DNA from: Megalobrama amblycephala
Lineage: Eukaryota > Chordata > Actinopteri > Cypriniformes > Xenocyprididae
Direction of reading: 5' to 3'
Assembly: GCF_018812025.1 (NCBI RefSeq)
Contig: NC_063052.1
Location: 25,557,226 to 25,621,225 of the forward strand
DNA length: 64,000 nt
This document shows, piece after piece, positions 56,192 through 64,000 of the stretch. Position 1 is the stretch's first letter; the number at the start of each line of letters is the position of its first letter. A program made the translations under genes and the position numbers. The notes beneath the pieces were generated by a model that searched no databases, was not told the DNA's origin, and saw nothing but the letters and a program-made list of their open reading frames with translations.

Positions 56192-57400
56192 CAATGGAAT
56201 CGCTGTGGGCTCTCGGTTCGGCTTCCAGGTTGTTTGGACTCTATTACCTGAGCTTAAAATGTCATGTGACTAATGACTCAGGTGGCACCACAAGAACGCA
56301 CACACTCCAAGCCTTTCACTGCAGCTATCCAAAGCTCTGACGTCAATATGAATCCATTAAATGCTTTTAAGAGCCCTCCAAAAATAATCTAACAGCAGAG
56401 GCTAACAGGGCCATGCTAACCAGCCAAACCTTGACCCCTTTGTCCGAATGTTGTTATGCAACAAAATAATAATAATAATCTATGTATGCTCACAGTGATA
56501 TGCTGGACATGTGATCTGCATCATAGTTGTATAAACAGGTTATTAATATTGCTGTATTGACCAATTAGCATATGATTAACTTATTTAATAATTGTATAAC
56601 TGCATGTAAAGGTCGAGAGAGATCATGCTGCTGTTGTTCTACTTTCTCTCTTTCTCTTCCTCCCCCGCAGTGAGCTGATGGTCATACATCTCTTAAAGAG
56701 CCCATTGCAATCAATAATATTCCGAGCTAGCACTCAGTATTGGCCTCTATAGTCATATAATACCGCAGCATTTGTCATTATTTGTACTGACGGCTGAGGT
56801 CTGTGTTATTCTCCTGGGAGCTGTTCCCCGGTCATTACCGCTGTCATAAATAATATGCACTAATGAGATATGAATTGATTGCTTGTGTGAGCCTGACATT
56901 TTCATCTCTCACATTAAATGCTGTTTAACAATAGATTACAACCCAATCGTTCCTTCAGTAAGGGACCAAGCGGAAGAGTGAATTGTCGCCGCATTAGGCT
57001 GAAAGCGAAATACAGGACTAAATACCTGCTATAGATGTTGCACAAAAGCTGTCAAATGTTTCTTTTTTCTGTCTGTACAAGAAATACTGGTTTTTATTTG
57101 AATATTAAGCATAAATGGGGTGTAGAGTGTATGGTATGTTTCAGGGTCATTTCTTATTATGTTAGTGAGAATTAGACCACTATGCCACTAATTGATTTTT
57201 TCTGTTCATATGGCTTAGATGAAGACTAACTGAAAAGCTTGACACCACTAAAAGCTTTATTCTGCCAATAGTTTTATTTCTTTCAATTAAATCTAGAGCA
57301 AACACATCAATAACACCTTCAGTCCAGGAAAACAAAAAGACAAAAAAGATGAGATGAACATAAAGAAAATGAAGTGTGTGCGTTTGTATGGCTGTCACTT
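56192..57400. other. Low-repeat sequence, possible conserved non-coding DNA
   Basis: About 56600-57010 is compositionally mixed, lacks transposon signatures and contains homeodomain-style TAAT cores (GCACTAATGAGATATGAATT). It may be a conserved enhancer in the galr1 downstream desert. Conservation cannot be tested here. Confidence 0.3.
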
Positions 57401-58580
57401 TTACTGATTAATGACTGTGCCTGTTAATGTACATTGAAGCCCAAGTGTATGTGTAAGTGTGTGAGACAGAAGAGAGAAAGTAAGGGAGCGAGAGAACGAG
57501 AGTGGAAGAGATGGAGATAGGAACATGAAGAAAGAGGGATTGGTGTTGGTCTGTCCCTTTGTTCTCAAAGGAAATGGTGTCAGTGGTTCAGTGTTGCTTG
57601 CCATTGAGAGGTAAAGATTTACTGTCATCAAAGAGCAGATTAGAACACACAGACACACACATTGATTTGGAAGAGAGAGAGAAGAAGGGAACGAAAGAAA
57701 ATAGAAAGAGAAAGAAGGAAAATAGATAGAGAGAGATTCACATTTTTGGTGAGGAAACTCATTCCGAGCTGGGAAAGATATGATCAGCTTATTTCGGGAG
57801 AGGGGAACATGGCAGCTCCTTCCTGAATGAACGTTGAAAGAAGTAAATTGTAAATATTGATTTCTGCAATGAACTGTCAATCTCCCTTGGCCCGAGATTA
57901 TGCCGATCATCGGAGACCGACAAATTCGAAAAATGCTGACAGAGACAGCTGTATGGGATTCGTTTTAGCAGTGAGTGGAGTGGGCTTTATTTTCTGATGG
58001 CTGGTAATGGTTGTTCAATTTCATCAGATAGCAGCAGAGATCTCATCGGCGGGGGAAAAATGAAACCAAGCGTGACACCACAGACAGACCTTCACAGACA
58101 GAGGGCTTCGTCCCCCCAGAAGGATCTGAGGCACTTCAGTGGTCCTGTATAGCAGGTCAATTTTGATATATCAGGAAACCTGTTTCAAACCGGGTCAAGC
58201 CATTGAACTGATGTCAGTCCTCTTAAGTGAGTCTGTTTTTTGAAGTAGATAAAGGAGAAGTTAACAGATTTGTTCCAAAACGAGGAATAGCTGCAGACCT
58301 TAGAGTTGTACTCAGTAACTGCAATTATTTCATCAAAAATATAGTAAAAAAACCCCTCAATATTGTGAAATGCTATTACAATATAAAATATTCTTTTTAA
58401 ATGTATTTTAAAATGTAATTTATTCCTGTGATGGCAAAGCTGAATTTTCAACAGCCATAATTCCAGTTTTCAAGTAACATGCTGAAAGCAGTTGTGCTGC
58501 TTAATGTTTTTGGGGAAACTGTTTTTCAGGATACTTTGATAAAGAGAAAGCTCAAAAGAACATGATTTTAAACTTGTTAA
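57401..58580. other. GA-rich stretch and low-repeat sequence
   Basis: 57460-57740 is GAGA-rich and causes a spurious minus-strand ORF. 57760-58140 is mixed and repeat-free, another candidate non-coding element. Confidence 0.3.
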
Positions 58581-59079
58581 AGGGATAGTTCACCCAAAAA
58601 TGAAAATTTGATGTTTATCTGCTTACCCCCAGTGCATCCAAGATGTAGGTGTCTTTGTTTCTTCAGTAGAACACAATTGATGATTTTTAACTCCAACCGC
58701 TATGTCTCGCGCATATACTTCAATGAGCGCCAGACATCACTGCCGCTGTCAGAGCGCGATCAGACCTCACGAATCGAGTGATGAATGCACTTGGACATAG
58801 TGGTGTATTAGAGGTAAAAAATTATATAAATACTGTTCGGTTTCTCGCACAAACCGATCGTTTTGTGTCTTAAGACATCAATGTGTCGTCACGAGCCGCA
58901 GGGTTTAATTTGGATTTGTCTGTCGTGTTTTATTTACTCTTATAGTCCAAGTTCCCGCAGCGGTTGCAGTTAAAAATCATCATTTGTGTTCTACTGAAGA
59001 AACAAAGACACCTACATCTTGGATGCTCTGGGGGTAAGCAGATAAACATCAAATTTTCATTTTTGGGTGAACTATCCCT
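58581..59079. mobile_element. Complete TTAA foldback element, second subfamily
   Basis: AGGGATAGTTCACCCAAAAA and TTTTTGGGTGAACTATCCCT, with TTAA at 58577-58580 and 59080-59083. The arms extend about 120 bp and include CATCCAAGATGTAGGTGTCT and its inverse. The interior is unlike the 55344 copy. Confidence 0.92.
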
Positions 59080-59194
59080 TTAAACATTGTTTTCTTTACT
59101 GTCACTTTTGGTTAATTTAATGTGTCTTTGCTGATACATTTAGATATATATATATATGAAAAACAAACATTTGATTGTAGCATACATGTAAAAA

Positions 59195-59273
59195 TAAATA
59201 AATAAATAAAAATTAAAAATTAAAGAACAGAGATAAATAATTGGTAAATAATAATAATAATAATAATAATAAA
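59195..59273. repeat. (AAAT)n and (TAA)n runs
   Basis: Short tetranucleotide and trinucleotide runs. Confidence 0.85.
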
Positions 59274-59666
59274 AAATCCATGCAAATCAACAGCCTAATA
59301 AAAGTTGTTTTATTTCACATGAAGTGGGTCACCTCATGAGGGTGGACATACAGAAGTGCAGGGGTGACGTATTTTTGTGGGCCAGCCTGGAAGTTAGCAT
59401 CAACCTGGTTCTCTTGACAAAAATCCAATAGGATTTTTCCATTTGCTTTTAGATTATTGCAGAAAATAATGTCTGCGACTAACAAAAGCTGATGATTCTT
59501 ATGTTTTGTTCATCATGATAATCTTCACAAATTAACACAATTTTTATAAATTTTGAAGCATACTGTAAACACAATAGGCAGAAGTCAAAAACGGAATGTA
59601 GGCTATAAACAAACTACACTACAGTCACATGAATCCAACTTCACTAAGCTTTCAGTCTTTGATTAA

Positions 59667-60551
59667 AGGGGTCAAATAATGCCACTTTTACAGGATGTAA
59701 AATAAGTCTCTGATGTCCCCAGAGTGTGTATGTAAAGTTTTAGCTCAAAATCCCCCACAGATAATTATTTATAGCATGGTAAATTTGTCACTTTTTAGGG
59801 GTGAGCAAAAACGCTCAGTTTTTGTATGTGTGTGTCCCTTTAAATGCAAATGAGCTGCTGCTCCCAAGAAGAGGGCAGAGTTTCAAGAGCTCCTGTTAGC
59901 AGCACGATTACCTCATGCAGACTCACTGAAAATGTCAGAAACTGTTCAGCCTTTTATGTTCAAACCGGAGTCGGACAATGATGGAGAGACTCAAGAAGAA
60001 GTGACAACATGTAGAATGCAACAGAACGTTTTTGAATGGTTAGTTGCTTAATTTATGTTGCTGATGTGGGATATCTTATAGTCATTGATTAGCATATTCT
60101 GTCATGATAATCTATAAATCGCTTGTGTGTGAACTGTTGTAAAATGCCTACAGAGCCAGAGAATATATGCTGCATGAAGATAGAACAGATATAGTTTAGT
60201 TTAACTTGCTATAACTTGTCATGTTGTCATCTTGCTTTTATGACATGCTATTGCATTTGTGTTATGTACTGTATTGCAATAACATGGCCTCACCCCTTTG
60301 TTGCATGTTCTCGGGGGCAGGGTTTATGTAAATTTTAGGGTTAGTGATGTCACTAATCCGGGAAGAAGGCCGAGTTAAAAAAAAAAAGAAGCAGTTTGTT
60401 GTAGTCCTTAAACAGAGAATTCTTTAAAAATAAATTTGTCATTTTGATTTGAACTTTAAGCGTCCTAACTTTGCAGATATTGTTTATGCTCTAACAGCAA
60501 TATTACACACTAACTAAAGTTAAAAAAGTGTAATCATAAACAACCACCTCT
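59667..60551. mobile_element. TTAA-flanked element with exon-like ORF
   Basis: AGGGGTCAAATAATGCCACT follows TTAA (59663-59666). A decayed counterpart at the right ends before TTAA (60552-60555). It contains an exon-like segment at 59932-60051. Confidence 0.6.
59932..60051 (+). other. Exon-like segment, acidic N-terminus (P2X7-like-domain type?)
   Basis: ATG to TAA encodes MSETVQPFMFKPESDNDGET followed by 19 more residues. A potential donor AATG|GTTAGT lies near its end. The QPFMFKPESD phrase resembles the N-terminus of fish transposon-associated proteins annotated P2X purinoceptor 7-like. That is a recollection rather than a computed match. Confidence 0.35.
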
Positions 60552-60730
60552 TTAAAAAACTTTTTTTCCTTGAAAGTTTAAGTTAAAATAGTTTGCAAGA
60601 GCGTGATTCTAAACGATGAAAACGGAAGTGCTCGTTTCTGGGTTTTGGTCTACTAAAATATCTCATCCCTGCACCACTCTATATGCCTTCAGGATGGATA
60701 ACGTTTCCACTTCAAATGCAACATCGTCAT

Positions 60731-62320
60731 TAGGGCTGCACGATTTGGGGAAAATGTCATATTGCGATTATTGAGGTCAATATTGCGATTGCGATATGCG
60801 ATATCGATATAATAAACAAATAGTATCATGAGTCATCTTTCTTGGCTCTCAATGAAAATGCAAACACATTGCACATGCAGAAATGTGTATTTCACAACTC
60901 GAACTAGCAACAACAACAAACAAATGCACAGCGTTTTCAAATTAAAATATTTTTAAAAATTAAATAATAACATCCTTGCATTACTGCAAACTTTTTATAA
61001 TCCCATTTAAGATGTTTGTTTCTTTACTAATCTGTAGTGGTTCAACGGATCACAAAACTCAAGGTTCGGATCACATCACGGTTATGACGTCATGGATCGG
61101 ATCATTTTTCGGAAAAAAAAATTGGATGGGGTAACTTAACTTTGCATTTATTACTTAGCCCACTTAAACTATTCTGATACCACAGCAGAAACTACTAGCC
61201 TAAGTAATACATTATTAAAGGCAAGTGAACAGACTGTAAAAAGAACAAATACTGTACACCAATTACAACAAGCATAGATAAATACTACATAAAGTTACAA
61301 ATAAAGTATAAGGTCTAACTGTAGTATTAATTTTCATGCACTGAAATGTAATAAATAAATGTAAAATGACACTGTTCACTGTATAAATTTAATATAGATT
61401 AATAGTTGTTAAAGCTATTTTTCGTTGTTTGATTTACATGACAGACAACAACAGGTATTTATAGGTTGCTGTCACTTTAAAAGTAAGACCCCATGCACGC
61501 ACACATCAGATAGATACACATCCAAATTCTCACCTCGTCCAATTAAGACATAACTGAATGTGTTTACAAGAATACTTGCTGAGAGGGGTATTTTGACTGA
61601 CATAATGCGTGTATGTGACCATCCAAGTGCATTGAGGACGCGAAAGAGAAATCAATTTGGAGTTCGCAAGCTACAACGCGCTCTCTCTCTCTCTCTCTCT
61701 CTCTGTGCGCGCGAGCCTTGTATGTATGTGCGTCATGTGCGCACTGATAACAGCGCTGCGTGTGATACCGAATTAAATCCTCTTTTGCCTCTTCTAGCGC
61801 GCTGGAATGGTTTTATATCTATTCAGTGTGTAAACTAGCAAGACAAAACACGTTCAAATGATAACCTTTCACTCTATTGCGGTTAAAGTCGCAATTGAAA
61901 CCGTGGGCCTTGGTCCGTACGGATCACGGATCAACAACGATCCGTTTAACCACTACTAATCTTGGTTTATAATCCTATAGCCAAAATATCGCCATATAAC
62001 AGAGGTAGCGTTTTTTCTTGCCACCAGTTCAGTGACCGTTTGCTCCGCATCCGTCTCTGCGCTGCACACCGGAAAAAGTCATGACATGACCATGCGCGCC
62101 TCACGTGCCACTGCCAAAACCGAAACTGACTGGTGTTCTTTTTATTAGCGGTGTATAAAATGGGCAAACAGCTCTCAGAGAATGGGTTGTCGTGTCCACA
62201 CATGTATTTATTTATTTATTAAATTATTATTATTTTATTTCATAAAATCGCAGCATTCTGCATCATATAATCGCACAAGCTTGACATCGCGATTGCGATA
62301 TGATTAATCGTGCAGCTCTA
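60731..62320. mobile_element. hAT-type element, TAGGGCTGCACGAT termini
   Basis: TAGGGCTGCACGATTT faces TAATCGTGCAGCTCTA, with exact 8-bp duplication ATCGTCAT (60723-60730, 62321-62328). Subterminal ATTGCGATTGCGATATG motifs occur on both sides. No transposase is seen. It contains the nested element at 61035. Confidence 0.92.
61035..61955. mobile_element. Nested hAT-type element, TAGTGGTT termini
   Basis: TAGTGGTTCAACGGATC faces GATCCGTTTAACCACTA. Flanks CTAATCTG (61027-61034) and CTAATCTT (61956-61963) differ at the last base, fitting an 8-bp duplication. The body shares a CTGTCACTTTAA block with 43858 and has a (CT)n run at 61679-61704. Confidence 0.85.
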
Positions 62321-62629
62321 ATCGTCATGCATTTTTGGTTACCTCAGTATATGGTTTTGTTTACGGAAACACTCAGCTCTTTTCCATCAGAATAGTTTGC
62401 ATTGCTCAATGAGACTGCCATAGACAGTGACATCATTTCTCTGCCTCGTGTTCCATTTGAGACATTCAAGACTTTTTCTGCAGTGGAAATGTGCGGAACG
62501 GTTCGAGAACGGTCAAAGGCAGTGTTTACTGACAGCAGATGGATACATAGTAGTAAAGGAGCAGATGAACACACCACAGTTAATTATGGCAGGTAATCAG
62601 TCCATAGTAAACAGGTAATGGTCGACCCA

Positions 62630-64000
62630 GTCCTCTAGGAGCAAGACATTGAGGATGGCTTTTGTGGAAGGTGATACAGTAAGTAGGGTCAGATCCAGGA
62701 TGCCATCCTGATGTACCACAGATCTTTCATCAGGTCCATATCCTTCCTAGTCCACCAGGTACTTTAGACAACCCCCACGGAGCCGGGAGTCCAGGACCAG
62801 GCTCTGTGGAAGGAGGTGAGACAGGTTTTATCAGGGATACATGGAAGGTAGATTAAATACAATATTGTGGAGGGAGCTGGAGTTGATAAGCCAGGCGGAA
62901 GTCCCTCGTGGAGAGCCACACCTTCTGCCTGGGCTGGTAACTGGGAGTGGTGGATTTCTGGGCATCAACATTGCTCTTCTGGTACCACAGAGCTTGTTGG
63001 AGTTGTTTGTCAGCCAGACCCTCTAGCTCTCTCTGAACCAGAGGTCAACAGAAGGGACATCCAGTGGTTCACCAGACCACAGGAACAGAAGGAGATTGGT
63101 ATCTGAGCACATACTGGAAGGGGGTGAGTTTCGTAGAGGGGTGACAGAGTGAGTTCTGTGCGTATTCAGTCCAGGACAGGAAGCAGTTCCACTGGTTCTG
63201 ACAGCAATGAAAGAAGGTATGGAAGAAAAATCTCCTTGATTTTGCACTCAGTTTGACCATTGCTTTGTGGGTGATACCTAGATGACAGGCTGACTGTCAC
63301 ACTTAGGAGTTTGAAGAAAGTTTTCTACACATGAGAGATGAACTGGAGACACAATATCCTCAGGAATCCCATAATTTTGGAAGGCGTAATTAAAGAAGAG
63401 TTCGGCAGTTTCCTTAGCGATGAGTAAGCCTTTGAAAGGAATATGTTTTTGGAGGCTTTGGAGAAGCGGTTGACAGAGATGATCACCAGGTACATCCATC
63501 AGAAGAAGGGAGATCTGATATGACAGAGGTTTCTCAACTGGTTTGGCCATAGGACCAACATTTTCCAATGATTCAAGTTATGAAAATAATGTTATAATAA
63601 TGACACCTATATATAGACAACATCTCATCTGACCGCTGATCCTTAATCAGAACAAAGTGTTTTCTCAGGCATGCTTTACTTATACTGCATCAGAAACAAG
63701 AGTCAACAGCTTTCAAAAAAAAGTCTTGTATTAGAAAAACATTTAGAATTACGTTTGTTGTTGTTTCTTTGACTACATACCTCGCAACCTGCTCAAAATG
63801 ATTTTGGACCCACTTTTGGGTCGCATCTCACCAGTTGAGAAGTCTACTCTAAAGTGTGACCAAGGATGGTGAGGAAGGGGGAGGGGTAACAATTTCCCAG
63901 AAGTTAAATGTCAGGGGCTCTTAGCCATGGCACATTCTTCACATCCCTAGACATAACTTCAGACATCTCTGTCCATACACGGCCACCAGAACCATTCATG
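62630..64000 (-). pseudogene. Ty3/gypsy retrotransposon pol fragment (integrase to chromodomain)
   Basis: Minus-strand pieces line up in order with a gypsy polyprotein. An H2C2-type integrase N-terminus lies near 64000-63900 (WFWWPCMDRD, CEECAMAKSP). The integrase core lies at 63568-63278 (PFKGLLIAKETAEL, NYGIPEDIVS). [10 protein letters not shown] and LTPFQYVL follow at about 63190-63110, and [17 protein letters not shown] at 63074-63023. QKVWLSTRDFRL-like and YQLQLPPQY-like remnants come next. The last piece is a decayed chromodomain (about 62790-62640). Frameshifts and stops are frequent, so it is inactive. It continues past the right edge and is interrupted at about 63525-63840. Confidence 0.82.
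63525..63840. mobile_element. Short DNA element inserted in the gypsy pol relic
   Basis: TTTCTCAACTGGTTTGGCC at the left faces CACCAGTTGAGAA at the right. The pol homology stops on one side and resumes on the other. A clear target duplication was not found. Confidence 0.55.

Noticed and set aside
57401..57910. 169-codon minus-strand ORF
   Set aside because: It arises from GAGA-rich low-complexity sequence and has no recognisable domain.
61560..61838. 92-codon ORF in the nested hAT
   Set aside because: It runs through a (CT)n tract, has no transposase motif, and similar random ORFs occur throughout.

Overview
The window is vertebrate nuclear DNA, from a teleost and most likely a cyprinid (carp/zebrafish group). 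Two host genes can be read with confidence. At the left end, on the minus strand, are the first three coding exons of myelin basic protein (mbp; 4435-4316, 3167-3063, 1903-1929). The rest of mbp lies off the left edge. At 40540-42116 on the plus strand is a complete three-exon galanin receptor type 1 gene (galr1, 341 aa). The two genes are head to head, as MBP and GALR1 are in mammals, so the window samples a conserved neighbourhood. The fish assignment rests on the teleost-type mbp exon 1 and on many repeat families I recognise from cyprinid genomes. The exact species cannot be read from the sequence.

Almost everything else is transposable-element sequence, much of it nested. 1-1.7 kb: partial hAT-type MITE. 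4.4-4.8 kb: mbp 5' region. 5.8-8.5 kb: two Tc1/mariner elements, one with both termini and a transposase interrupted by a single visible stop, one a deleted relic. 11-14.8 kb: AGTATACTT-rich inverted termini around two tRNA-derived SINEs and tandem repeats. 16.4-21.8 kb: LTR pieces, a third Tc1 relic carrying a TTAA-flanked element, a TA microsatellite and a SINE. 22.3-25.6 kb: a MITE invaded by a palindromic ORF-bearing element, itself invaded by a hAT element, plus a TTAA foldback element. 28-30 kb: more DNA repeats. 30,737-39,351: one hAT-type MITE, bounded by an identical 8-bp duplication, swollen to 8.6 kb by later insertions, including a solo LTR and a short non-autonomous LTR retroelement. 

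39.6-42.1 kb: galr1 with its 5' region. 42.1-50 kb: microsatellites, MITEs and hAT-like remnants. 50.3-52.9 kb: a TA-flanked element and a second copy of the palindromic element whose centre is inverted relative to the first. 53,070-56,183: another hAT MITE with two nested insertions. 56.2-58.5 kb: low-repeat sequence that could hold conserved non-coding elements. 58.6-62.3 kb: TTAA elements and a hAT inside a hAT. 62.6-64 kb: decayed Ty3/gypsy pol (integrase to chromodomain), minus strand.

The two genes have no direct functional partnership that the sequence shows. mbp encodes the protein that compacts myelin, and galr1 encodes a Gi-coupled neuropeptide receptor. The most unusual content is the palindromic element with a repeated small membrane-protein-like ORF, an exon-like segment inside a TTAA element, a possible upstream in-frame extension of mbp exon 1, and target-site duplications that let the insertion order be read directly.
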